Source: Lachnospiraceae bacterium
GTDB lineage: Bacteria; Bacillota; Clostridia; Lachnospirales; Lachnospiraceae
Length of the DNA: 64,000 bases
Direction of reading: 5' to 3'
NCBI GenBank assembly: GCA_024403415.1
Contig: JAKSRY010000011.1
Span: forward strand, 1-64,000
Shown here: positions 46,493 to 55,265 of the stretch, in pieces
Position numbering within the stretch: the first letter of the stretch is position 1
How the letters are laid out: each line of letters starts with the position of its first letter
Position numbers and translations under genes: made by a program
The notes under the pieces: generated by a model
Seen by the model: only the letters and a program-made list of their open reading frames with translations
Database searches by the model: none
What the model was told of the DNA's origin: nothing

Positions 46493-48474
46493 TGAAAGAA
46501 GAAAGACTTAACTTCCTCCAGGCAAAATATGAGAGTAAATTAAAGCCAAAGTCACTTGAAGAACTTACCAAAATGACCGGCACCAAGGGTGGACACGGGC
46601 CAAGGGGGGCCATGGCAGCAGGCAAACCCAAGAATACCAAAGATACAATTAAAAGGCTGCTTTCGTACATATCAGGTGAAAAACTGTTGCTTACAATAGT
46701 TTTTGTCTGTGTAATACTGCAGACAGTAACATCCTTGATTGCGGGATACATGTTAAGACCAATAATCAATGATCTTACAGGAGAAGATGCTTCTGTGTCA
46801 GGACTCTTAAAGGGTCTTATGGTTATGACCATTATTTATGTTGTTGGAATCTTTGCACAGTATCTGCAGCAGAGAATTATGATAGGAGTTTCACAGAATG
46901 CGCTGATGAAACTTAGAAATGATCTCTTTCAAAAGTTATCAAAGCTTCCGGTTAAGTATTTTGATACCAATTCAAACGGAGATATCATGAGCCGGTTTAC
47001 GAATGATGTAGATTCGGTTGGCCAGATGCTGAACAGTACTGTTATACAGTTATTTTCAGGAATAATTCAGATTGTCGGAACATTAGGCCTGATGATATAT
47101 ACCAACTGGATACTTACATTGATAACAATCGTTATGATACCTCTTATGATGAAGGCTCTCAAAGCAATAACCAAGAGGTCTCGTAAGTACTATAGTTCTC
47201 AGCAGGCAGCTATTGGAACTATGAACGGTTATATAGAAGAAACCATGACGGGACAGCGTGTTGTCAAGGTTTTTAACCATGAAGAGGAAGCGGAAGAAGA
47301 GTTTGAATACTTAAATGAAGATTTAAGAAATAAGCAGATTAAGGCACAATTCTTTGGGGGAATTATGGGACCTGTAATGGGAAATCTGAGTCAGGTTTCA
47401 TATGCGCTGACAGCCTGTATCGGAGGTGTGCTTTGTGTAGCCAACGGCTTTGATGTGGGAGGCTTAACCATCTTTGTAAACTATTCAAGACAGTTTTCAA
47501 TGCCAATAAACAATCTGGCAATGCAGGTAAATACTATTTTTGCAGCTTTGGCCGGTGCCGAAAGAGTATTTGCAGCAATGGATGCAGAACCTGAAACCAT
47601 GGACATAGAAGACTGTATTACAATTAAAGAAGAGAAAGACAGAAATCTTTATGTTATTCCAAAAGCAGGAGATTATGCAAAGAATTTGACTGACAGGAGC
47701 GATATAGTTTCTGAGGATGAACTTTATCTTTATAAAGAGGTTAAAGGAGCCGTTACACTTAATAATGTAACCTTCGGATATATTCCGGAGACTATTGTGT
47801 TAAAAGATATATCTTTGTATGCAAAGCCGGGTCAGAAGATAGCATTTGTAGGTTCTACAGGTGCCGGAAAAACTACCATTACCAATCTGATTAACAGATT
47901 TTACGATGTACAGAGCGGTGAAATTCTGATTGATGGCATTCCGGTTAAATCAATACGAAGAGATGATCTTAGACGAAATATTGCCATGGTATTGCAGGAT
48001 ACTCATCTGTTTACCGGCAGTGTAATGGAAAATATTCGATATGGTCGACTCGAGGCAACAGATGAAGAAGTTATTGAAGCTGCGAAAATAGCATCTGCCC
48101 ATTCATTTATTATAAGACTGGAGAATGGATATGATACTATTCTTGAAGGAGATGGTTCGAACCTTTCGCAGGGTCAGAGGCAGCTGATAAATATTGCAAG
48201 AGCGGCTATTTCAAAGGCTCCAATTCTTATTCTGGATGAAGCAACTTCTTCTGTAGATACCAGAACCGAGAAGCATATCGAACATGGAATGGACAGAATT
48301 ATGAGTTCAAGAACTACCCTTGTTATTGCTCACAGACTTTCGACGGTAAGGGATTCGAATGCCATTATGGTTTTGGAAAAGGGAAGCATTATAGAAAGAG
48401 GAGATCATAAGGAACTTCTTGAAGAAAAGGGTCGTTATTATGAACTGTACACAGGAAAGAGTGAGTTAACCTAA
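46492..48474 (+). CDS. Heterodimeric ABC exporter, subunit with canonical Walker B
   Basis: The 660-residue partner has a charged N-terminal extension of about 55 residues, six membrane helices and an ATPase domain with Walker A GSTGAGKTT and Walker B LILDEATSSVD, keeping the catalytic Glu. Its signature motif is LSQGQRQ rather than LSGGQ. In the heterodimer this weak signature faces the weak Walker B of the partner, giving one degenerate and one active ATP site. An insert near residues 370-420, rich in charged residues, precedes the ATPase domain. GAGGAGG lies 10 bases before the ATG, which shares one base with the upstream stop. Confidence 0.93.
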   Translation: MKEERLNFLQAKYESKLKPKSLEELTKMTGTKGGHGPRGAMAAGKPKNTKDTIKRLLSYISGEKLLLTIVFVCVILQTVTSLIAGYMLRPIINDLTGEDASVSGLLKGLMVMTIIYVVGIFAQYLQQRIMIGVSQNALMKLRNDLFQKLSKLPVKYFDTNSNGDIMSRFTNDVDSVGQMLNSTVIQLFSGIIQIVGTLGLMIYTNWILTLITIVMIPLMMKALKAITKRSRKYYSSQQAAIGTMNGYIEETMTGQRVVKVFNHEEEAEEEFEYLNEDLRNKQIKAQFFGGIMGPVMGNLSQVSYALTACIGGVLCVANGFDVGGLTIFVNYSRQFSMPINNLAMQVNTIFAALAGAERVFAAMDAEPETMDIEDCITIKEEKDRNLYVIPKAGDYAKNLTDRSDIVSEDELYLYKEVKGAVTLNNVTFGYIPETIVLKDISLYAKPGQKIAFVGSTGAGKTTITNLINRFYDVQSGEILIDGIPVKSIRRDDLRRNIAMVLQDTHLFTGSVMENIRYGRLEATDEEVIEAAKIASAHSFIIRLENGYDTILEGDGSNLSQGQRQLINIARAAISKAPILILDEATSSVDTRTEKHIEHGMDRIMSSRTTLVIAHRLSTVRDSNAIMVLEKGSIIERGDHKELLEEKGRYYELYTGKSELT

Positions 48475-48522
48475 TGTTATGATTTTTCACCCTTAAGGTT
48501 AAAAGGGTGCGAGGAAAAAGTA

Positions 48523-49461
48523 TTGAGAGACGATGTAAGACCACATTCGCCAAGAGGCAGAAGGAATCTTGATGAATTTTATAAAGAATGGGCAGATGAC
48601 GGAACGGAATACTTGAATGATGCAGAGCAGAACGAATGGGACGCGTCTGATTTTGCCTGGGATTATGCCGGGGAAGATAATGATTCAAACGGAATGCGTG
48701 CTTCAGAAGAAGGTTTAGGGGCGTTTGCACCGGGACAATATTCCGAGAGCAGAACGGCAAGAAAAAATATGTCTGAGGACGGTAAATCAGGTAATAGAGC
48801 CGGCAAAAGGAGGAAAAAGAAAACCTCCAAGGCAGGGATTATTATCCTGTCGCTTATTATTCTTCTGTGTGTTGCAGGCTTTGCATTTTACTATTTTCTT
48901 GGTAACTCATTCCTGATAAAAGGAAATTGGACGGGAAGCATCGATTATTCTGAATCAGTTTCAGAATCCATAAAGAATTATTTAAGAGATGTTGACGGTA
49001 GTGAAAATATTAATGTAGACGATGCCGTTGGAAATATAAATATTACAACCTCATTCCGGATAGAGACCTCCGATAAGTTTGAAAAAATAATAGATGAGGA
49101 ATCTTATAAGGTAGCATCCGATAACGCTGAAAATTCATTGAAAGCAGTTATGCAGGAGCTCCTTACTTCAAAGCTTCAGGCTATGGAGGTTCAGACAGAC
49201 GCCACTATCGATGAATTAATTCAGGAAATGCTGGGGATGAGCCTTGAAGAATACCTGAATCAGTATGGTCCTCAGCTTTTACCGTCATTTGAAGATATTG
49301 CCGCAGAGGAGAATCGGTCAGGAACCTATGAATATTCACGAAATTCATTGAAACTTAGCTGTCTGGACGGAACTATTTATGATGTCAGGTATCTTGTTTC
49401 TGATGAAATGCTTGTTCTTTCAATTGATGGAAAAGAATATATTTATAAAAAAGAAAAATAA
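48523..49461 (+). CDS. Single-pass membrane protein of unknown function
   Basis: The 312-residue product starts at TTG 48523 behind GCGAGGAAAAAG. It has a cytoplasmic, acidic and disordered N-terminus (1-90), a basic stop (KRRKKKTSK), one membrane helix (about 104-126) and an outer domain. The outer domain opens with GNWTGSIDYS and ends in a strand pair (GTYEYSRNSLKL ... LVLSIDGKEYIYKK), like a small lipocalin-type beta fold; this is a guess from pattern only. A small hairpin (CACCCTT/AAGGGTG, 48488-48509) lies directly before its ribosome site. It is 38 bp before the carboxypeptidase gene and may be co-transcribed with it. Confidence 0.7.
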   Translation: MRDDVRPHSPRGRRNLDEFYKEWADDGTEYLNDAEQNEWDASDFAWDYAGEDNDSNGMRASEEGLGAFAPGQYSESRTARKNMSEDGKSGNRAGKRRKKKTSKAGIIILSLIILLCVAGFAFYYFLGNSFLIKGNWTGSIDYSESVSESIKNYLRDVDGSENINVDDAVGNINITTSFRIETSDKFEKIIDEESYKVASDNAENSLKAVMQELLTSKLQAMEVQTDATIDELIQEMLGMSLEEYLNQYGPQLLPSFEDIAAEENRSGTYEYSRNSLKLSCLDGTIYDVRYLVSDEMLVLSIDGKEYIYKKEK

Positions 49462-49499
49462 TGTTGGATTGTTAAACATAGTTGGATGAAGGAATAAAA

Positions 49500-50978
49500 G
49501 TGCGAAAAAGATTATGCTCAATAATGCTTGCAATGGCATTGTTAATAGGGATGGTTATATCGGTAATGCCGGCATCGGTCATTGCGAAGGCGGCAGTATA
49601 TACCGAAAATGTTAAAGTTCATATAGATGGTAAAGAGGCTGCTGTTGTGAGGGCAATGCATTATGATTATCTTCACAATATGTATCTGTCTGTAAGAGAT
49701 CTTGCGGCTTTACTCTCCGGAACGGCCAAAAATTTTGAATTTTCAATCTCAAAAGCGAATGATGAAACCTGTTTTAAGATTGAGACCGGTAAGGATTACG
49801 GAGCAGTTGGCGGCGAAAATACGCCTTTTGAAAATACACTTGAAGCATTGTCAAATTCGCGTAAAAGACTGAGCGTTTTCGTTGATGATGTTGAGAATCG
49901 TTTTTACGTTATTCAGGGAAATAATGTTGAAGGTAAGTCTGACTGCTTTATGAGTGCGGGAGAGCTTGCCATATCGCTTAACTTAAACATGTACTTTGAA
50001 AATGGTGAACTGTATATTGATACACAAAAAGATTTCGATTTAACTATTGAGGACCCTTTCGGTAACGATTTCTTTTACTTTGCAAGCGGATGTGTGGTAG
50101 GAGATGCTACGACCGGGGAAATCTATTATGCTCTTGATGCGGATAAATCCGTTCCTATTGCAAGTACAACCAAACTTATGACATATCTTGTAATAATGGA
50201 TGCTGTATCAGCAGGAGAAATATCGGATAAAGATATGGTTTCCTTCTCAGCAGAAGCTGAGAGAATATCAAAGAGCGGAGATGGTGTCGTGCCTGTAACA
50301 GAGGGCCAGAAGGCTCCGTTTAAGGAAGTAGTCGCAGCTATGCTGATTAAATCAAGTAATGAGTGTGCGCTTGCACTGGCGGAACATTTGTCAGACTCTG
50401 AGGTTGAATTTGTTAAGAGAATGGGATTAAAAGCCAAGGAACTTGGCCTTTCTGACGGTGTCAGATTTTTTAATTCAAACGGATTGCCTGTATATCCTGA
50501 TGATGTTGTTAATACAAAGGTTCAGAACAGAATGACAGCAAATGATATGTTTATCATTGCTTCAGCCATTTTTGACAGACATCCTGAGGTGATTGAGATA
50601 ACCTCAGCTAAGGAAATGCGCCTGGAATCCCTGAACTTTACAGCTAAAAATACCAATGTACTTTTATATAATATGCCAAATACGGTTGGACTTAAAACAG
50701 GAACCACATCCAAGGCAAAATCCTGTCTGGTAAGCGCTATGGAAAAAACAGATGATAACGGAGAGATTCACTATCTTGTTTCTGTAGAGTTTGGGGCCGA
50801 AGATGCACAGGTTCAAAGCTTTGGTTCGACAATGCTGTTAAAGTATGCAGATACTGTTTTTGATGGTTCAAAGGATAAAAATAATACAGGGGACGAATCC
50901 CCTGTATTTCCGAATAATGCTTCAAAACTATACGATGCTTTGGTTAAGCAGGCCCTTGGTCACTTAAACTTCAACTGA
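49500..50978 (+). CDS. D-alanyl-D-alanine carboxypeptidase (S11/PBP5 family)
   Basis: A 492-residue secreted enzyme that trims the terminal D-Ala from peptidoglycan stem peptides. A signal peptide (1 to about 33) precedes a copper-amine-oxidase-N-like wall-binding/stalk domain (YLSVRDLAALLSG) and the catalytic domain. The latter has S-x-x-K in ASTTKLM (Ser near 219), S-x-N in SSNE and K-T-G in GLKTGTTSKAK. The family's C-terminal amphipathic anchor is not obvious. GAAGGAATAAAA supports GTG 49500; a TTG at 49482 is also in frame but lacks a site. Its final 19 bp overlap DUF4250 on the other strand, and its coding region contains a hairpin (50883-50908) that looks like the terminator of the opposing transcript. 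Confidence 0.93.
   Translation: MRKRLCSIMLAMALLIGMVISVMPASVIAKAAVYTENVKVHIDGKEAAVVRAMHYDYLHNMYLSVRDLAALLSGTAKNFEFSISKANDETCFKIETGKDYGAVGGENTPFENTLEALSNSRKRLSVFVDDVENRFYVIQGNNVEGKSDCFMSAGELAISLNLNMYFENGELYIDTQKDFDLTIEDPFGNDFFYFASGCVVGDATTGEIYYALDADKSVPIASTTKLMTYLVIMDAVSAGEISDKDMVSFSAEAERISKSGDGVVPVTEGQKAPFKEVVAAMLIKSSNECALALAEHLSDSEVEFVKRMGLKAKELGLSDGVRFFNSNGLPVYPDDVVNTKVQNRMTANDMFIIASAIFDRHPEVIEITSAKEMRLESLNFTAKNTNVLLYNMPNTVGLKTGTTSKAKSCLVSAMEKTDDNGEIHYLVSVEFGAEDAQVQSFGSTMLLKYADTVFDGSKDKNNTGDESPVFPNNASKLYDALVKQALGHLNFN
50875..50908 (-). terminator. Terminator of the clpB-DUF4250 transcript, inside the carboxypeptidase gene
   Basis: On the minus strand AATACAGGGGA and TCCCCTGTATT pair over 11 bp around a TTCG loop (50883-50908), followed by ATTATTTTTA. 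It begins 52 bp after the DUF4250 stop and lies in codons for a linker of the opposing carboxypeptidase. Confidence 0.75.
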
Positions 50979-51142
50979 TTCTGATCAGGATCGTATGTGA
51001 TTTTAGATGCGGCAAGAGTTGCGGCAAGTTCTGTGTAATCAATATCAAGATCGTCACACAAGTCCTGTAGAGACGAGTAGTTATCTCTTAATTTCAGATT
51101 GATAAAGCTTAACAGCATATTTGGTTCACTTGGAATCATCAT
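50960..51142 (-). CDS. DUF4250 small protein
   Basis: A 60-residue protein matching DUF4250 along its full length: MMIPSEPNMLLSFINLKLRD, then SSLQDLCDDLDIDYTEL and a C-terminal YDPDQNQLKF. The family is found in Firmicutes, with no known function; the helical middle part suggests a small helix-turn-helix-like fold. The frame runs 20 codons further upstream into the clpB gene, but AAGGAG nine bases before the ATG at 51142 fixes this start. It lies 13 bp after the clpB stop, so it is most likely read from the heat-shock promoter. Confidence 0.85.
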   Translation of the reverse strand: MMIPSEPNMLLSFINLKLRDNYSSLQDLCDDLDIDYTELAATLAASKITYDPDQNQLKFK

Positions 51143-51155
51143 AGTAGTATTCTCC

Positions 51156-53744
51156 TTAATTTTTTCTGACAGAAGCAGACAGCTTATTATCTGCAACATC
51201 AATCAGTATCACATCTCCTTCATCAACTTCTCCGCTTAATATAAGCTTGGCAGAGAGAGTTTCGACATGCTTTTGAATGTATCTTTTCAGAGGTCTTGCT
51301 CCGTATTGCGGATCATAGGCATTTTCTACGATGTATTTCTGTGCTTCTTCACTTATTTCTATCTTAAGTTCACGCTCTTTAAGGCGCTTGTTCAAGTCTT
51401 TAATAATAAGTGTTATTATTCCTGAAATGTTGTCCTTGTCAAGAGGCTTAAACATTACTATTTCGTCAAGTCTGTTGAGAAATTCAGGTCTGAAAGAACT
51501 CTGCAATTCTTCCATAACCAGTGACTCTGCCTGCTCAGATATCTTTCCTTCTTCTGTTATTCCGTCAAGCAGGATAGGGGCACCAAGGTTTGAGGTCATT
51601 ATAAGAATAGTATTCTTAAAATCAACTACTCTTCCTTGAGAATCTGTTACACGGCCATCATCGAGTACCTGGAGAAGGACATTAAAGACATCCGGGTGTG
51701 CTTTTTCCACTTCATCAAAGAGGACAACACTGTAAGGACGTCTTCTGACTGCCTCAGTCAATTGCCCGCCTTCTTCATAACCTACATATCCGGGAGGCGC
51801 TCCAATCAGACGGCTTACGGAATGCTTCTCCATATATTCGGACATATCAAGTCTTACCATATTGCTTTCATCATCAAATAATGAAGCGGCCAGAGCTTTT
51901 GCAAGTTCTGTTTTTCCAACACCTGTAGGGCCAAGGAAGAGGAATGAACCTATAGGCTTTTTTGGATCCTTGATTCCGGCTTTTGAACGAATAATTGCCT
52001 CGGCAACCCTTGTAACACCATCATCCTGACCGATAACTCTTTTATGCAGTTCATTTTCAAGATTAAGTGTTTTATTTCGCTCGGATTCATTAAGCTTGGC
52101 TACAGGTATTCCGGTCCATCTTGAGACTATCTTTGCTATCTCTTCATCTGTTACGGATTCGTGTACCAGCGCCATGTTTTTACTGTCTATCTTTTTTTCC
52201 TCATCTGCAAGTGCAGCCTGGAGTGAGGGGAGAGTACCGTGGGTAAGTTCGCCCGCTTTTTCATAATCGCCATTCTGCATTGCTATCTGGATGTCTGCAT
52301 TTGTCTTTTCAATCTGCTGACGTATTTCAGAAAGTTTTTCGACAGAGGCTTTTTCATTTTCCCAGGTAGCCATCATGGTATTGAACTCATCTGTAACTTC
52401 TGCAAGTTCACGCTGGAGAACTTCAAGACGTTCACGGCTTAAATTGTCATCTTCTTTCTTGAGAGCACCAATCTCTATTTCCATCTGTATCTTTTTTCTG
52501 TTAAGCTCGTCGAGCTCTGTCGGCATGGAATTGAGCTCAGTTTTGATAAGCGCGCAGGCCTCATCGACTAAGTCTATTGCTTTATCAGGCAGGAATCTGT
52601 CAGAAATGTATCTGTCTGACAGCATGGCAGCCGTAACAAGCGCATTATCAAGAATTGTAACATGGTGATAATTCTGATAACGCTCCTTAAGACCTCTCAA
52701 TATGGAAATGGTCTCTTCAACAGAGGGTTCATCAACCAGTACCGGCTGGAATCTACGTTCAAGGGCGGGATCCTTTTCGATATACATTCTGTATTCGTCA
52801 AGTGTTGTAGCCCCGATACAGTGAAGCTCACCACGTGCAAGCATAGGCTTTAACATGTTTCCGGCATCAAGGGCGCCGTCAGTCTTTCCGGCTCCGACGA
52901 TTGTATGAAGCTCATCGATGAAGAGAATAATCTGACCATCAGATTCTTTGACATCCTCAAGAACGGCTTTTAATCGTTCCTCGAACTCACCTCTGTATTT
53001 TGCGCCGGCAATAAGTGCTCCGATATCAAGAGAAAATATCTTTTTATCCTTCAGATTCTCAGGAACATCTGCCGAAGCGATACGCTGTGCAAGCCCTTCA
53101 ACAACAGCTGTCTTTCCGACACCGGGTTCACCGATAAGAACCGGATTGTTTTTGGTTTTACGGGACAGAATTCTGATGGCATTTCTTATTTCATCATCAC
53201 GTCCAATTACGGGATCGAGCTTCTGGCTGCGAGCCTTTTCGACAAGCTCCTGTCCGTATTTTGAAAGCGTGTCATAGGTTGCCTCAGGATTGTCTGAGGT
53301 TACACGCTGATTGCCTCTTACCGACTGAAGAGCGGTAAGGAAACCTTCACGGTTTATATCATATTCTGCAAAAAGATTTTTAAGTTCCCTATTTGGATAC
53401 TTAAGCAGTGTGAGGAAGAGATGTTCAACAGAAACATACTCATCACCCATGGCAGAAGCCTCTTTATCGGCGCTGATAAGTACTTTGTTCAGTTCTTCCG
53501 TACATATAAGCTTGCCACCTGATACTTTTGGTATTTTATTGATTGCTTTTTCACATGAGCTTTCAAACTCAGAGGGAGTTATTCCCATCTTGTCCAGAAG
53601 CTTGCTTATGAGGCTGTCCTCCTGCTTCATAAGAGCATACAGAAGGTGCTCTTCATCAAGCCGCTGATTGCCGTATTCGTATGCATAGGATTCGCATTTT
53701 TGAATGGCCTCAACGGATTTTTTAGTGAATTTATCTAATGTCAT
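51156..53744 (-). CDS. clpB: ATP-dependent disaggregase ClpB
   Basis: The 862-residue product is a full-length ClpB (Hsp100), which works with DnaK to extract proteins from aggregates. It has the N-terminal double repeat (to about 145), ATPase 1 with Walker A GEPGVGKT near residue 205 and [13 protein letters not shown], a long coiled-coil middle domain (about 400-525) that separates it from ClpC/ClpA, ATPase 2 with [14 protein letters not shown] near 603 and the C-terminal sensor motif [16 protein letters not shown] fits the ATG at 53744 better than the in-frame ATG at 53750, which touches it. A CIRCE operator and a near-consensus promoter lie upstream. Confidence 0.97.
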   Translation of the reverse strand: MTLDKFTKKSVEAIQKCESYAYEYGNQRLDEEHLLYALMKQEDSLISKLLDKMGITPSEFESSCEKAINKIPKVSGGKLICTEELNKVLISADKEASAMGDEYVSVEHLFLTLLKYPNRELKNLFAEYDINREGFLTALQSVRGNQRVTSDNPEATYDTLSKYGQELVEKARSQKLDPVIGRDDEIRNAIRILSRKTKNNPVLIGEPGVGKTAVVEGLAQRIASADVPENLKDKKIFSLDIGALIAGAKYRGEFEERLKAVLEDVKESDGQIILFIDELHTIVGAGKTDGALDAGNMLKPMLARGELHCIGATTLDEYRMYIEKDPALERRFQPVLVDEPSVEETISILRGLKERYQNYHHVTILDNALVTAAMLSDRYISDRFLPDKAIDLVDEACALIKTELNSMPTELDELNRKKIQMEIEIGALKKEDDNLSRERLEVLQRELAEVTDEFNTMMATWENEKASVEKLSEIRQQIEKTNADIQIAMQNGDYEKAGELTHGTLPSLQAALADEEKKIDSKNMALVHESVTDEEIAKIVSRWTGIPVAKLNESERNKTLNLENELHKRVIGQDDGVTRVAEAIIRSKAGIKDPKKPIGSFLFLGPTGVGKTELAKALAASLFDDESNMVRLDMSEYMEKHSVSRLIGAPPGYVGYEEGGQLTEAVRRRPYSVVLFDEVEKAHPDVFNVLLQVLDDGRVTDSQGRVVDFKNTILIMTSNLGAPILLDGITEEGKISEQAESLVMEELQSSFRPEFLNRLDEIVMFKPLDKDNISGIITLIIKDLNKRLKERELKIEISEEAQKYIVENAYDPQYGARPLKRYIQKHVETLSAKLILSGEVDEGDVILIDVADNKLSASVRKN

Positions 53745-53818
53745 GACCATACCTCCTTATATAGTTACAGTAGTTAGTCACTTTCGTAAAGTGTGCTGCA
53801 TTTATGATTTATGACTGA

Positions 53819-53847
53819 ATGATATCACCACTTATTAGCACTGTCAA
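53819..53847 (-). promoter_or_regulatory. Promoter of clpB
   Basis: On the minus strand TTGACA (53842-53847), a 17-bp spacer and TATCAT (53819-53824) with an upstream TGA that makes an extended -10. The -35 lies inside the CIRCE operator. Confidence 0.75.
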
Positions 53848-53861
53848 TCGGTGAGTGCTAA
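53835..53861. promoter_or_regulatory. CIRCE operator (HrcA site)
   Basis: TTAGCACTG, a 9-bp spacer and GAGTGCTAA match the CIRCE consensus TTAGCACTC-N9-GAGTGCTAA with a single mismatch. It overlaps the clpB -35, so HrcA bound here would block transcription until heat stress. It lies between divergent clpB and rarA. Confidence 0.92.
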
Positions 53862-53942
53862 TGAAAATATAAACTTTTTATTAAAGAAGGATAGGGAGTA
53901 ATTCTATCAATTATCCGATTTCTATGGTAAAATTAAAAGGCT

Positions 53943-55265
53943 ATGGACATTTTTGAATATATGAGTCAAAAGAATAAAGATAAAGAGGCTCCGCTTGCCG
54001 CCAGAATGCGTCCAAGGACTCTGGATGAGGTAGTAGGACAGCAGCATATCATTGGCAAGGACAAGCTTCTTTACAGAGCCATTAAAGCTGATAAACTCAG
54101 TTCCATTATCTTTTATGGACCGCCGGGTACAGGAAAGACAACGCTTGCAAAAGTTATAGCCAATACTACTTCTGGTGAGTTTATGCAGATTAATGCAACC
54201 GTTGCCGGTAAAAAGGATATGGAAGAAGTTGTGGAAAAAGCCAAGAATATCCTTGCAATGTATAACAAGAGAACCATTCTGTTTATAGATGAGATTCACC
54301 GATTTAATAAGGGACAGCAGGATTATCTTTTGCCCTTTGTTGAAGACGGAACGGTGATTCTGATAGGTGCAACTACTGAAAATCCTTATTTTGAAGTGAA
54401 TGGAGCTCTTATTTCAAGATCGGTTATTTTTGAACTTAAGCCACTTGCTTTTGATGATATAAGAGAGCTGCTTAAGAGAGCAGTATATGATCCGGAAAGA
54501 GGAATGGGATCGTATGATGTGCATATAGATGAAGAAGCTCTGGATTTTCTTGCGGATATCTCCGGAGGAGATGCAAGGTCGGCATTAAATGCAATAGAAC
54601 TTGGAATAATGTCTACTGACAGGTCAGAGGATGGAAAAATACATATCACACTTGAAGTGGCTGAAGAATGTATCCAAAAACGAGCTGTTAGGTATGATAA
54701 GTCCGGAGATAACCATTATGATACTATTTCCGCGTTTATTAAAAGCATGAGAGGCTCTGACCCTGACGCAGCGGTTTATTACCTTTCACGAATGCTGTAT
54801 GCGGGAGAATCGGTTACATTCGTAGCAAGAAGAATCATGGTTCATGCGGCAGAGGATGTCGGACTTGCTGATCCTAATGCTCTGAATGTTGCGGTGTCAG
54901 CTTCTCTTGCTGCGGAAAGAGTCGGAATGCCGGAAGCCAGGATTATTCTGGCTGAAGCTGCGATGTATATTGCAACAGCACCTAAGTCGAATTCGGTTGT
55001 AGCTGCAATAGACGATGCGATGGCAGAGGTTTCAGCTACGGGAGATTTAACTATTCCATCGCCATTAAAGGATGCTCATTACAAAGGGGCAGCAAAACTT
55101 GGACACGGAACCGGATATCTGTATCCTCATGCATATGAAAATAATTATGTGGAACAGCAGTATTTACCGGATGAGATTAAAGATAAAGTGTTCTATCATC
55201 CATCAGATAACGGCCATGAGGCTGAGATAAAAGAACTATTCAGGAAGATTAAACCCAATAAATGA
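53943..55265 (+). CDS. rarA: Replication-associated recombination ATPase RarA (MgsA)
   Basis: A 440-residue clamp-loader-like AAA+ protein that acts at stalled replication forks. Motifs in order: LDEVVGQQHIIG near residue 20, Walker A GPPGTGKTTLAK (about 60), Walker B LFIDEIHRFNKGQQD (about 116), the sensor GATTENPYFEVN and the Arg finger in SRS. The C-terminal half has the tetramerisation region with MPEARIILAEAAMYIA. ATG 53943 follows AAAAGG. Its stop overlaps the start of the DUF5722 gene (ATGA), so translation is coupled. The divergent clpB promoter and CIRCE lie about 80 bp upstream. Confidence 0.96.
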   Translation: MDIFEYMSQKNKDKEAPLAARMRPRTLDEVVGQQHIIGKDKLLYRAIKADKLSSIIFYGPPGTGKTTLAKVIANTTSGEFMQINATVAGKKDMEEVVEKAKNILAMYNKRTILFIDEIHRFNKGQQDYLLPFVEDGTVILIGATTENPYFEVNGALISRSVIFELKPLAFDDIRELLKRAVYDPERGMGSYDVHIDEEALDFLADISGGDARSALNAIELGIMSTDRSEDGKIHITLEVAEECIQKRAVRYDKSGDNHYDTISAFIKSMRGSDPDAAVYYLSRMLYAGESVTFVARRIMVHAAEDVGLADPNALNVAVSASLAAERVGMPEARIILAEAAMYIATAPKSNSVVAAIDDAMAEVSATGDLTIPSPLKDAHYKGAAKLGHGTGYLYPHAYENNYVEQQYLPDEIKDKVFYHPSDNGHEAEIKELFRKIKPNK

